Shown here: positions 24,490 to 32,859 of the stretch, one piece after another | Layout: every line of letters begins with the position of its first letter | How positions within the stretch are numbered: the first letter of the stretch is position 1 | NCBI GenBank assembly: GCA_022769185.1 | Contig: JALEKG010000059.1 | Coordinates: 1 to 64,000 of the forward strand | DNA from: Dorea sp. | Lineage (GTDB): Bacteria; Bacillota; Clostridia; Lachnospirales; Lachnospiraceae | DNA length: 64,000 bases | Direction: 5' to 3' | Translations under genes and position numbers: made by a program | Notes under the pieces: model-generated | What the model was told of the DNA's origin: nothing | Databases searched by the model: none | The model's input: the letters and a program-made list of their open reading frames with translations, nothing else

Positions 24490-25711
24490 AGTGTTGATCG
24501 TAGGCGGCGGCGCAGCCGGCATGTTTGCCTCCGTGACAGCGGCGGAAAATGGACATGAAGTTCTGGTGTTTGAAAAAAATGAAAAGCTTGGGAAAAAGCT
24601 TTTTATTACAGGAAAAGGCAGATGCAATCTGACAAACGCATGTGATATGGATCAATTATTCCATTGTGTGGTTTCGAATTCAAAATTTTTGTACAGCAGT
24701 TTTTATGGATTTACGAATCAGGATGTGATTGCCTGTTTTGAATCCCTTGGTCTTCGGACGAAAATTGAGCGTGGAGACAGAGTGTTTCCGGTATCGGATC
24801 ATTCATCCGATGTGATTCGTGTGCTGGCAGACAGGATGCAGCAGCTGGGAGTAAAGGTCTTTTACAATACGGAAGTACAAGAGATTGTTCAGAAAGACGG
24901 GGCTTTTCATCATATTGTGCTGGGAGATAAACGCGAAGTGTGTGCGGATGCCTGTATCATTGCGACCGGAGGATTGTCGTATCAAAGCACAGGATCTACT
25001 GGAGATGGTTTCAGGTTCGCCAAGGCTATGGGACATGAGATTACGGAATGTATGCCGTCCCTGGTTCCATTAGAGACGAAAGAATCCTGGGTGAAAGATC
25101 TGCAGGGTCTGTCTTTGAAAAATGTAAATGTAACCATCTTTGATGGAAAGAAAAAAATGTATGATGAATTTGGTGAGATGCTTTTTACTCATTATGGCGT
25201 TAGTGGTCCGTTAATTTTAAGTGCCAGCAGTTATATAGGAAAAAAACTAAAAGACAGAGAACTTCGTCTCAGTATAGATCTGAAACCTGCACTGTCTTTT
25301 GAACAGCTGGATCATCGTATTCTGAAAGACTTTGAGGAAAATCAGAACCGGCAGTTTAAAAATGCAATCGGTGGCTTATTTCCTTCCAAGTTAGTTCCGG
25401 TTATGATAGAATTAAGCAATATTGCACCAGAGAAAAAAGTCAATGTCATATCCAGAGAGGAAAGAAAACAGTTCGTTGAACTGATTAAGAATTTTTCCAT
25501 GACAGTAACAGGACTTCGGGATTATAATGAAGCAATCATTACCAAAGGCGGTGTTAAAACGAAAGAGATTGATCCTGGTACAATGGAGTCTAAAATAGTT
25601 AAAAATCTTTATTTCGCAGGAGAAGTGATTGATCTGGATGCGCTGACAGGAGGCTTTAATCTGCAGATTGCATGGTCTACTGCATATGCAGCGGGAAGTA
25701 GTATAAGATAA
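24482..25711 (+). CDS. FAD-dependent oxidoreductase, HI0933/YhiN (BaiN-like) family
   Basis: 409 aa. N-terminal dinucleotide motif KVLIVGGGAAGMFASVTAA; the family hallmark GKKLFITGKGRCNLTN follows at about residues 38-53. The middle insert domain and the C-terminal YFAGEVIDLDALTGGFNLQI motif that closes over FAD are intact. Members are cytosolic flavoproteins of mostly unknown substrate; the Clostridium scindens relative BaiN was reported in bile-acid delta-reduction, but sequence alone does not assign that here. I chose ATG 24482 (preceded by GAGGAAAGCGAAG) over ATG 24467; it overlaps the end of the RpiR gene by 8 bases. Confidence 0.88.
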   Translation: MSKVLIVGGGAAGMFASVTAAENGHEVLVFEKNEKLGKKLFITGKGRCNLTNACDMDQLFHCVVSNSKFLYSSFYGFTNQDVIACFESLGLRTKIERGDRVFPVSDHSSDVIRVLADRMQQLGVKVFYNTEVQEIVQKDGAFHHIVLGDKREVCADACIIATGGLSYQSTGSTGDGFRFAKAMGHEITECMPSLVPLETKESWVKDLQGLSLKNVNVTIFDGKKKMYDEFGEMLFTHYGVSGPLILSASSYIGKKLKDRELRLSIDLKPALSFEQLDHRILKDFEENQNRQFKNAIGGLFPSKLVPVMIELSNIAPEKKVNVISREERKQFVELIKNFSMTVTGLRDYNEAIITKGGVKTKEIDPGTMESKIVKNLYFAGEVIDLDALTGGFNLQIAWSTAYAAGSSIR

Positions 25712-25727
25712 AGAAAAGGAGAACTGT

Positions 25728-26396
25728 ATGAAAGAAAAATATCAATTTCATTACGTTGAAACACAAGAGGTCCTGACAGATTTTCTGAAAGTAAACGGTA
25801 TGACAAAACTTTCCAATAATTATAGGATTGTAGTTGCGATGGGCGGAGTATTTGTCCTTGTGATCATGCTTTATACCGGAGTGGTTCCAGAGGGGAATCC
25901 GGCAGGTGTTTTCATGTTTGGAATCAAATATCTGATAGGATGGGCTCTGGCTTTTGTAATTGCTGAGATTCTGGCCAGAACTGTGGGCAGGAGGATAGAG
26001 CTGATTACGTGTAACGGAGATGGAGAAGATCTGTATAGCAGGCGTATAGAAAAATGGAAAAAACCGTCTGAAGTCAAGGTGGAATTTGGTAAAGATTCCT
26101 GGACGAGCAAGGTACATGGAATTGATCAGACGCTCTATTACAAAGATGTAATCAGAATTATTGAGAGTGATGAGATTCTGGCAATGATCGCGCAGGTTGC
26201 AACTGGCGGAAAAAAGTTTTTCGGTTTTCCCAAAAATGGACTTCAGGATGGTGATATTGAAGAATTTAAGGCATTTCTCCTTTCTAAATGTACCGGAGTA
26301 AAAAAAGGAATTGAAAAAGTAAATATCCGTGATGAAAAAGCGGACAAAAAAGCAAATGTGAAAAAATTAAATAAGAAAAGAAGTAAAAAGAAATAA
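25728..26396 (+). CDS. YcxB-like membrane protein with lysine-rich tail
   Basis: 222 aa. A short cytosolic N-terminus, two adjacent hydrophobic helices at about residues 33-52 and 65-85, then a soluble beta-rich domain (KVEFGKDSWTSKVHGIDQTL, YYKDVIRIIESDEILAM, FGFPKNGLQDGDIEEFKAFL) that resembles the YcxB-like/PH-like domain. The last ~35 residues are extremely basic (KADKKANVKKLNKKRSKKK), suggesting nucleic-acid or membrane-surface contact. Function unknown. The RBS is AAAAGGAG before ATG 25728. It lies in a close run of genes, 16 bases after the flavoprotein gene and 14 before cmk. Confidence 0.65.
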   Translation: MKEKYQFHYVETQEVLTDFLKVNGMTKLSNNYRIVVAMGGVFVLVIMLYTGVVPEGNPAGVFMFGIKYLIGWALAFVIAEILARTVGRRIELITCNGDGEDLYSRRIEKWKKPSEVKVEFGKDSWTSKVHGIDQTLYYKDVIRIIESDEILAMIAQVATGGKKFFGFPKNGLQDGDIEEFKAFLLSKCTGVKKGIEKVNIRDEKADKKANVKKLNKKRSKKK

Positions 26397-26410
26397 TGGG
26401 AGACTGACAT

Positions 26411-27067
26411 ATGGGATATAATGTGGCTATTGACGGACCGGCAGGAGCCGGAAAAAGTACCATTGCAAAACTGGTTGCAAAAAAGAAAGGATATATATAT
26501 GTTGATACTGGCGCCATGTACCGGGGGCTGGCAATTCATTTTCTGGACCAGGGGATTCATGCACAGGAGACGGATAAAGTAATAAAAGCCTGCCAGAATG
26601 CTCAGGTGACGATCCGGTACGAAGAAGGAGTACAGCAGGTGTATCTGAATGGAAAGAATATTACGTCCCGGCTGCGGGAGGAAGAAGTAGGGAATATGGC
26701 ATCTGTCACTTCGGCAATACCGGAAGTGAGGGCAAAACTTTTAGAATTACAACAGAACCTAGCTCATACACAGGACGTCATTATGGATGGAAGAGATATT
26801 GGAACCTGTGTTCTTCCAAACGCAGATGTAAAGGTGTTTCTGACTGCCAGTGTGGAGACGAGGGCAAAGCGCAGATATCAGGAACTGCAGGAAAAAGGGA
26901 TTGCCTGTGATCTTGAGGAAATTAAGTCTGACATTCAGGAGAGAGATCACCGGGATATGACCAGAGAGATTGCGCCTCTTAAGCAGGCTGAAGATGCATA
27001 TCTGGTTGACAGCTCTGATATGACAATCGACGAAGTAGTAGATGCAATTGTGGAATTATGTAAGTAA
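26411..27067 (+). CDS. cmk: Cytidylate kinase
   Basis: 218 aa. Phosphorylates CMP and dCMP with ATP. The P-loop is AIDGPAGAGKSTIAK (about residues 6-20), followed by YVDTGAMYRGLA; later VIMDGRDIGTCVLPNADVKV binds the nucleotide monophosphate, and RDHRDMTREIAPLKQAEDA forms the lid region. Standard length. It starts at ATG 26411, 14 bases after the YcxB-like gene, with GGGAG upstream. The order cmk-ispH-S1 protein is conserved in many Clostridia and also fits co-regulation here (26-base gap, then a 20-base overlap). Confidence 0.95.
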   Translation: MGYNVAIDGPAGAGKSTIAKLVAKKKGYIYVDTGAMYRGLAIHFLDQGIHAQETDKVIKACQNAQVTIRYEEGVQQVYLNGKNITSRLREEEVGNMASVTSAIPEVRAKLLELQQNLAHTQDVIMDGRDIGTCVLPNADVKVFLTASVETRAKRRYQELQEKGIACDLEEIKSDIQERDHRDMTREIAPLKQAEDAYLVDSSDMTIDEVVDAIVELCK

Positions 27068-27093
27068 GAGCGGAAAGGATAGCGTCGACATAT

Positions 27094-27951
27094 ATGAAAG
27101 TTGAATTAGCAAAGACTGCCGGATTCTGCTTTGGGGTGAGAAGGGCAGTCGATACTGTTTATGAGCAGGCTGAAAAACATCAGGGAGAAAGAATCTATAC
27201 CTATGGACCGATTATTCATAATGAAGAAGTGATTCAAGATTTACGGAAGCATGGAGTAGAAGTAATCGGAGAGGAAAAGGATCTGGACCGCATAAAAGAA
27301 GGAATTGTTGTGATCCGTTCTCACGGGGTTCCTCAGGTCGTTTGTAAAAAAATTGAAAAGAAAGGGTTTACTTGTGTAGATGCTACTTGTCCATTTGTAA
27401 AAAAGATCCACAAAATCGTAGCAGAAGAAAGTGCAAAAGGATCTCATATTATTATTGTTGGCAACAGTGAGCATCCGGAAGTGGAGGGAATCCGCGGATG
27501 GGCGGGAAATGATGTAACGGTGATCCAGACCGCAGAAGATGCACGTGACTTCAGACTTGAAGATGCGGGACAAAAAGTATGCATTGTATCACAAACGACA
27601 TTTAACTACAATAAATTCAAAGATTTAGTTGAAATTATTTCAGAAAAGGGGTATGATATAATTGTTTTAAATACGATTTGCAATGCGACAAAAGAACGGC
27701 AGGAGGAAGCCCGGCGGATTGCAAAGAGAGTAGATGCTATGGTTGTGATAGGTGATAAGCGTAGTTCAAATACTCAGAAGTTATTTGAAATCTGTAAAGA
27801 AGAATGTTTGAATACGTACTATATACAGACACTTGACGATTTGGATATGAATCAATTAAGGTCCGTGGAAACAGTAGGTATTACAGCAGGGGCATCCACG
27901 CCCAATAATATAATTGAGGAGGTTCAAAATTATGTCAGAATTAACTTTTGA
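27094..27951 (+). CDS. ispH: 4-Hydroxy-3-methylbut-2-enyl diphosphate reductase
   Basis: 285 aa. Last enzyme of the MEP isoprenoid pathway; reduces HMBPP to IPP and DMAPP with a [4Fe-4S] cluster. The three cluster cysteines are visible in KTAGFCFGVRRAV (C12), CVDATCPFVKKIH and LNTICNATKERQE. Also present are the substrate-binding histidines in YGPIIHNEEV and IRSHGVP, and the ASTPNNIIEEV end. The stop at 27949-27951 lies inside the start of the downstream S1 gene (20-base overlap), so the two are translationally linked. In some Clostridia the two proteins are fused; here they remain separate. Confidence 0.96.
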   Translation: MKVELAKTAGFCFGVRRAVDTVYEQAEKHQGERIYTYGPIIHNEEVIQDLRKHGVEVIGEEKDLDRIKEGIVVIRSHGVPQVVCKKIEKKGFTCVDATCPFVKKIHKIVAEESAKGSHIIIVGNSEHPEVEGIRGWAGNDVTVIQTAEDARDFRLEDAGQKVCIVSQTTFNYNKFKDLVEIISEKGYDIIVLNTICNATKERQEEARRIAKRVDAMVVIGDKRSSNTQKLFEICKEECLNTYYIQTLDDLDMNQLRSVETVGITAGASTPNNIIEEVQNYVRINF

Positions 27952-29035
27952 ACAAATGTTGGAAGAGTCTTTTAAAACAATAAGAAATGGAGAGGTCGTA
28001 GATGGTACAGTCATCGATGTAAAACCTGATGAAATCATCTTGAATATAGGTTACAAGGCAGACGGTATCATCACAAGAAGTGAGTATACCAATGAGACGA
28101 ATGCAGATCTCACAACAATGGTATCTGTAGGTGACAAGATGTCCGCAAAAGTGTTAAAAGTGAATGACGGAGAAGGTCAGGTTCTGTTGACATATAAGAG
28201 ACTGGCAGCTGAAAAGGGGAATGAAAGATTAAAAGAAGCTTTTGAAAACCATGAAGTATTAAAGGCTCCTGTTGCCCAGATCCTTGGTGGAGGATTAAGC
28301 GTAGTGATCGACGAAGCAAGAGTATTTATCCCTGCAAGCCTTGTATCCGATACTTATGAAAAAGACTTGAGCAAATATCAGGATCAGGAGATTGAATTTG
28401 TAATTAGTGAGTTTAATCCGAGAAGAAATCGTGTGATCGGTGACAGAAGACAGCTTCTGGTTGCAGAGCGTGCGGAAAAACAGAAAGAGTTATTTGGCAA
28501 GATTCAGGTTGGTGACAGAATGGAAGGAACTGTTAAGAATGTAACAGATTTTGGTGCGTTCATTGATCTTGGCGGAGTTGATGGTCTTCTTCACATTTCT
28601 GAGATGTCCTGGGGACGTGTAGAGAATCCTAAGAAGGTATTCCAGGTTGGTGAAAAACTTGAAGTTATGATCAAAGATATTCATGATACAAAGATCGCAT
28701 TAAGCCTGAAGTTCCCTGAGACCAATCCATGGGCAAATGCAGCTGAGGATTATGCAGTAGGTACTGTTATCACAGGAAAAGTTGCAAGAATGACAGATTT
28801 TGGAGCATTTGTAGAACTTGCACCTGGTGTGGATGCGCTTCTGCATGTATCCCAGATTTCAAGAGCACATGTGGATAAACCATCAGATGTATTATCTGTA
28901 GGTCAGGAAATCACTGCTAAAGTTGTAGATTTGAATGAGGCAGAAAAGAAAATCAGCTTAAGCATGAAGGCACTTGAGCCGGTTGCTGAAGAAAAAGCTG
29001 AAACGGAAAGCGTGGATGAAGGTGCTGCTGAATAG
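27932..29035 (+). CDS. rpsA: S1 RNA-binding protein (ribosomal protein S1 homologue, four S1 domains)
   Basis: 367 aa. Four OB-fold S1 repeats at about residues 19-89, 105-172, 189-257 and 274-343. The last two are the best conserved (VKNVTDFGAFIDLGGVDGLL; ARMTDFGAFVELAPGVDALL), and the first two are degenerate. The C-terminal ~20 residues are acidic. This is the short S1 form typical of low-GC Gram-positives, thought to act on mRNA rather than as a full S1. It starts at ATG 27932, with GAGGAGG at about 27915-27921 inside the ispH gene; the frame extends upstream to 27914 but has no RBS there. It is last in the cmk-ispH run, with a strong terminator after it. Confidence 0.92.
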   Translation: MSELTFEQMLEESFKTIRNGEVVDGTVIDVKPDEIILNIGYKADGIITRSEYTNETNADLTTMVSVGDKMSAKVLKVNDGEGQVLLTYKRLAAEKGNERLKEAFENHEVLKAPVAQILGGGLSVVIDEARVFIPASLVSDTYEKDLSKYQDQEIEFVISEFNPRRNRVIGDRRQLLVAERAEKQKELFGKIQVGDRMEGTVKNVTDFGAFIDLGGVDGLLHISEMSWGRVENPKKVFQVGEKLEVMIKDIHDTKIALSLKFPETNPWANAAEDYAVGTVITGKVARMTDFGAFVELAPGVDALLHVSQISRAHVDKPSDVLSVGQEITAKVVDLNEAEKKISLSMKALEPVAEEKAETESVDEGAAE

Positions 29036-29075
29036 TAATCAGAAAGCAAATAATAGCGAATATGGGTTGATTTTA

Positions 29076-29106
29076 AAAAGATAGAGACAATATGTCTCTA
29101 TCTTTT
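29076..29106 (+). terminator. Terminator after the S1 protein gene
   Basis: A 14-bp perfect stem (29076-29089 with 29093-29106), 3-nt loop, ending in TTTT. Confidence 0.9.
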
Positions 29107-29229
29107 CTATGTTAAAAAATCGACAAAATGTTCATGGAAATATACAAAAGAATTAACGGTATCCACTGGATAAACGGGAAATTTTCTTGTATAGTATATT
29201 AAGAGTAAAAAGGAAGGAAGGAAAAAAGG

Positions 29230-30552
29230 ATGGCATTGTTAACATTTAAGGGTGGAGTACACCCGGATGACGGCAAGAGCCTGGCGAAAGATAAGGCGAT
29301 TGTCGACTTAAAACCTAAAGGCGATCTGGTATATCCGGTTTCTCAGCATATTGGTGCTCCGGCGAATCCGGTAGTAGCCGTTGGGGACCATGTCCTGAAA
29401 GGCCAGATGATCGCGGAAGCCGGAGGATTTGTATCTGCACCTATTTACGCTTCTGTGTCCGGTACGGTAAAAGCGATTGCTCCGCATATGAATCCAACAG
29501 GAGGTACTGTGAACAGTATCGTGATTGAGAATGATGGAGAATATACGGAAGTAGAATATCCAGAGGTAAAACCGCTGGATGAGATGAGTAAAGAAGAGAT
29601 CCTGAATACGATCGGCAATGCCGGTGTCGTAGGTATGGGTGGAGCTGGTTTCCCGACAAGAGTAAAATTATCACCGAAAGAACCAGAAAAGATCGATTTC
29701 ATTATTGCAAACTGTGCGGAATGTGAGCCTTATATTACGGCTGATTACAGAACGATCATGGAGACACCGGAAAAACTGGTTGGTGGAATGAAGATAGTTC
29801 TTAAGCTGTTCGATAACGCAAAAGGAATTTTTGCTGTAGAGGATAATAAGCCGGATTGTATTGAAAAATTAAAAGAACTGACGAAGGATGACCCACGTCT
29901 GGAAGTACTTGCACTTAAGACCAAGTACCCACAGGGTGGTGAGCGTCAGCTGATTTATGCAACAACGGGAAGAGCGATCAATTCTGCGATGCTTCCTGCA
30001 GATGCGGGATGTGTTGTAGATAATGTTGCAACACTGGTAAGTATTTATCAGGCAGTGGCAGAAGGAAAGCCTTCTATGGAACGAGTAGTTACTGTAAGCG
30101 GAGATGCTGTGGCTGAGCCTGGTAACTTCAGAGTACCATTTGGTATCAACCAGCAGGAACTGGTAGAAGCAGCCGGTGGATTTAAGACTGAGCCGGAGAA
30201 GCTGATTTCCGGTGGACCGATGATGGGATTCTCCATGTTTACACTGGATGTGCCGGTTACCAAGACTTCTTCCTCTATTCTTGGATTTACAAAAGATGAG
30301 GTTGCGAAGTATGAACCATCTGCATGTATCAATTGCGGACGATGTGTGGACGCATGTCCAAGCCGCCTGATTCCGTCAAGACTTGCAGATTATGCAGAGC
30401 GTCATGATGAAGCTGCGTTTACTTCTCATGAAGGGCTGGAATGTATGGAATGTGGTTCCTGCAGTTTTGTCTGTCCGGCGAAACGTCCGTTGAAACAGGC
30501 AATTGGTTCTATGAGAAAGATTGCGTTAGCAAACCGCAAAAAGAAAAAATAA
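29230..30552 (+). CDS. rnfC: Rnf complex subunit RnfC
   Basis: 440 aa. Cytosolic, NADH/NAD-facing subunit of the Rnf complex, which couples ferredoxin:NAD electron transfer to Na+ or H+ export. The N-terminal barrel-like domain (GGVHPDDGKSLAKDKAIVDL), the nucleotide/FMN-binding GVVGMGGAGFPTRVKLSP (about residues 130-147), the SLBB-like middle, and two [4Fe-4S] motifs CINCGRCVDACP and CMECGSCSFVCP near the C-terminus are all present. The tail is very basic. It starts at ATG 29230 behind GGAAGGAAGG. It is first gene of rnfCDGEAB and probably has its own promoter in the 195-base gap upstream, where AT-rich sequence but no clear -35/-10 pair is seen. Confidence 0.96.
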   Translation: MALLTFKGGVHPDDGKSLAKDKAIVDLKPKGDLVYPVSQHIGAPANPVVAVGDHVLKGQMIAEAGGFVSAPIYASVSGTVKAIAPHMNPTGGTVNSIVIENDGEYTEVEYPEVKPLDEMSKEEILNTIGNAGVVGMGGAGFPTRVKLSPKEPEKIDFIIANCAECEPYITADYRTIMETPEKLVGGMKIVLKLFDNAKGIFAVEDNKPDCIEKLKELTKDDPRLEVLALKTKYPQGGERQLIYATTGRAINSAMLPADAGCVVDNVATLVSIYQAVAEGKPSMERVVTVSGDAVAEPGNFRVPFGINQQELVEAAGGFKTEPEKLISGGPMMGFSMFTLDVPVTKTSSSILGFTKDEVAKYEPSACINCGRCVDACPSRLIPSRLADYAERHDEAAFTSHEGLECMECGSCSFVCPAKRPLKQAIGSMRKIALANRKKKK

Positions 30553-30581
30553 ATCAGAAAGAAAAAAAGAGGTGAACAAAC

Positions 30582-31532
30582 GTGAGTGAGAACAAGTTGA
30601 AAATGTCATCTTCACCACACATTCGTTCCAAAGCAACCACAAGCAACATTATGCTGATGGTGACCATTGCACTTTTACCGGCAGCTGCGTTTGGTGTATG
30701 GAACTTTGGACTGCCAGCGTTCGGAATGCTGGTTACTACAACGGTAACAGCAGTTTTGACAGAATACATATATGAAAAATTAATGCACAAAAAGATCACA
30801 GTGGGTGACTGGAGTGCAGTTGTAACTGGATTATTGCTTGGACTTAACATGCCTCCTACAGCACCATGGTGGATGGGCGCTCTTGGAAGTGTTTTTGCAA
30901 TCCTGATTGTAAAACAGTTATTTGGCGGACTCGGACAGAACTTTATGAACCCTGCCCTTGGAGCAAGATGTTTCCTGCTGATTTCCTTTACAAGCCAGAT
31001 GACAACTTTTGTTTATGATGGTGTAACAGGACCGACTCCTTTGGCATCCCTGAAAAGTGGAGAGGCTGTGAACAGCATGGATATGCTGATTGGAACAATT
31101 CCTGGAACCATTGGAGAGACATCAGTGATCGCAATTATCATCGGAGCTATTTTCCTGATTCTTATGGGAATCATTGATCTTAGGATCCCGGGTACTTATA
31201 TTGTGACATTTGTGATCTTTATTGGAATCTTTGGACATTTTGCGAATCCAAATGTCGGATTCTTTGATCCGCAGTATATTACAGCACACCTCTGTGGCGG
31301 TGGTCTGATGCTTGGTGCCTGGTTTATGGCAACTGATTATGTAACCTCGCCGATTACAAAAAAAGGTCAGTATGTATATGGTATCCTGCTTGGTGTCCTG
31401 ACCGGATTATTCCGTCTCTTTGGCGCTTCAGCAGAAGGTGTGTCTTATGCGATTATCATCAGTAACCTTTTAGTTCCATTGATCGAGAGGGTTACTCTTC
31501 CAAAACCATTTGGTAAAGGAGGAGAAAAATAA
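30582..31532 (+). CDS. rnfD: Rnf complex subunit RnfD
   Basis: 316 aa integral membrane subunit with about nine hydrophobic helices. It carries covalent FMN on a threonine in studied complexes. The expected flavinylation site region reads DGVTGPTPLASL (about residues 145-156), with proline where most homologues have alanine in the S/T-G-A-T motif. Family blocks such as GLGQNFMNPALGARCFLL and CGGGLMLGAWFMATDYVTSP are intact. It starts at GTG 30582 behind GAGGTG. Its stop TAA shares its last A with the rnfG start (TAATG), so translation is coupled. Confidence 0.95.
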   Translation: MSENKLKMSSSPHIRSKATTSNIMLMVTIALLPAAAFGVWNFGLPAFGMLVTTTVTAVLTEYIYEKLMHKKITVGDWSAVVTGLLLGLNMPPTAPWWMGALGSVFAILIVKQLFGGLGQNFMNPALGARCFLLISFTSQMTTFVYDGVTGPTPLASLKSGEAVNSMDMLIGTIPGTIGETSVIAIIIGAIFLILMGIIDLRIPGTYIVTFVIFIGIFGHFANPNVGFFDPQYITAHLCGGGLMLGAWFMATDYVTSPITKKGQYVYGILLGVLTGLFRLFGASAEGVSYAIIISNLLVPLIERVTLPKPFGKGGEK

Positions 31533-32113
31533 TGAATAAGATAGTAAAAAATACAATGATTCTTACGGTGATCACATTGATTGCAGGACTTGCACTTGGT
31601 GTGGTATATGAGATTACCAAAGATCCAATCGCAAAAGTACAGGAAAGTGCCAAGATAGAAGCATGGCAGGCTGTATTTCCAGAAGCTGATATGGATGAGT
31701 TTGAACCGACAGAATTAGACCAGGAAGCCGCTGATCAGGCAATTGCTGATATGGGCGTGAATGCAACAATCGATGAAGTATGTACAGTTGGCGATGAGGG
31801 ATATGTAATTACAACTACAGATAAAGACGGATTTGGCGGAAGCATTCAGATCACGGTTGGTATTACAACAGATGGTACTGTAAACGGAGTGTCCATTTTA
31901 TCAATCAGTGAGACAGCCGGTCTTGGAATGAGAGCGACAGAACCTGCATTCTATGAGCAGTATGTAGGAAAACAGACAGATAAATTTGTTGTATCAAAAG
32001 ATGGCGGAGATGGGGAACCGATCGATGCGTTAAGTGGTGCAACCATTACTTCAAGAGCAGTAACCGGAGCTGTCAATGCTGCACTCGGTTACTACCAGAA
32101 TGCATTTCAATAG
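31532..32113 (+). CDS. rnfG: Rnf complex subunit RnfG
   Basis: 193 aa. One N-terminal membrane helix (TMILTVITLIAGLALGVVYE), then an FMN-binding domain outside the membrane. The flavin attachment motif is DALSGATITSRAVTGAV (residues ~161-177); ApbE is expected to transfer FMN to the threonine of SGAT. The conserved ETAGLGMRA precedes it. It starts at ATG 31532, overlapping the rnfD stop by one base. It has no exported-protein signal other than the anchor helix. Confidence 0.95.
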   Translation: MNKIVKNTMILTVITLIAGLALGVVYEITKDPIAKVQESAKIEAWQAVFPEADMDEFEPTELDQEAADQAIADMGVNATIDEVCTVGDEGYVITTTDKDGFGGSIQITVGITTDGTVNGVSILSISETAGLGMRATEPAFYEQYVGKQTDKFVVSKDGGDGEPIDALSGATITSRAVTGAVNAALGYYQNAFQ

Positions 32114-32126
32114 GAGGTAGTTCGTG

Positions 32127-32846
32127 ATGAATAAATGTACTGAGCGAGTATATAACGGTCTGATCAAAGAAAATCCTACCTTCGTTTTGATGTTAGGTAT
32201 GTGTCCGACCCTGGCGGTAACAACATCCGCCATGAACGGTGTAGGTATGGGCCTTTCCACAACGGTCGTACTTGTACTGTCCAATATGTTGATTTCCATG
32301 TTGCGTAAGGTGATTCCGGATTCTGTCAGAATGCCGGCATTTATCGTAGTCGTAGCATCTTTTGTAACGATTGTACAGTTCCTTCTGGAAGGTTTTGTGC
32401 CGAGTCTGTATGATTCACTTGGAATTTATATTCCATTGATTGTAGTAAACTGTATCATTCTTGGACGTGCGGAAAGCTATGCTTCCAAGAATCCGGTTCT
32501 TCCATCTATTTTTGATGGTATTGGTATGGGACTTGGCTTTACCTTTGGACTTACCTGTATCGGTATTGTTCGAGAGCTGATAGGTACAGGTGCAATCTTT
32601 GGTGCACAGATTCTGCCACTTGCAGACACTGCAGCAGGTGTAGGCGGATACGTTCCGGTGACAATCTTTATTCTGCCTCCTGGAGCATTCCTTGTTCTGG
32701 CATTCCTTGTAGCGGCTATGAATAAGATCCGTAAGAGAGCAGAAAAGAAGGGTAAGAAGATTGCAGAACCTCAGGGATGTGGTGCAGATTGTGCTTCCTG
32801 TGGCGGATGTGAAGGAAAAGTGTTCCCAACAGGAAATGAAGAGTAG
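32127..32846 (+). CDS. rnfE: Rnf complex subunit RnfE, with cysteine-rich C-terminal tail
   Basis: 239 aa, six-helix membrane subunit that pairs with RnfA. Conserved blocks are ENPTFVLMLGMCPTLAVTTS, IPLIVVNCIILGRAESYASK and GMGLGFTFGLTCIGIVRE; the cysteines in LGMCPTLA and VVNCIILG correspond to those that hold the intramembrane [2Fe-2S] cluster shared with RnfA. The cytosolic tail after the last helix carries CGADCASCGGC (about residues 217-227), five cysteines in a ferredoxin-like spacing not part of the minimal family. I chose ATG 32127 (nine bases after GGAGG); GTG 32124 is the alternative. Confidence 0.94.
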   Translation: MNKCTERVYNGLIKENPTFVLMLGMCPTLAVTTSAMNGVGMGLSTTVVLVLSNMLISMLRKVIPDSVRMPAFIVVVASFVTIVQFLLEGFVPSLYDSLGIYIPLIVVNCIILGRAESYASKNPVLPSIFDGIGMGLGFTFGLTCIGIVRELIGTGAIFGAQILPLADTAAGVGGYVPVTIFILPPGAFLVLAFLVAAMNKIRKRAEKKGKKIAEPQGCGADCASCGGCEGKVFPTGNEE

Positions 32847-32859
32847 GAGGAGTACATAG

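Noticed and set aside
29107..29229. A promoter for the rnf operon from TATAGT/TATATT near 29190-29200
   Set aside because: Both -10-like hexamers lack a credible -35 at 16-18 bases (best is TGGATA); a promoter is likely here but its position could not be supported.
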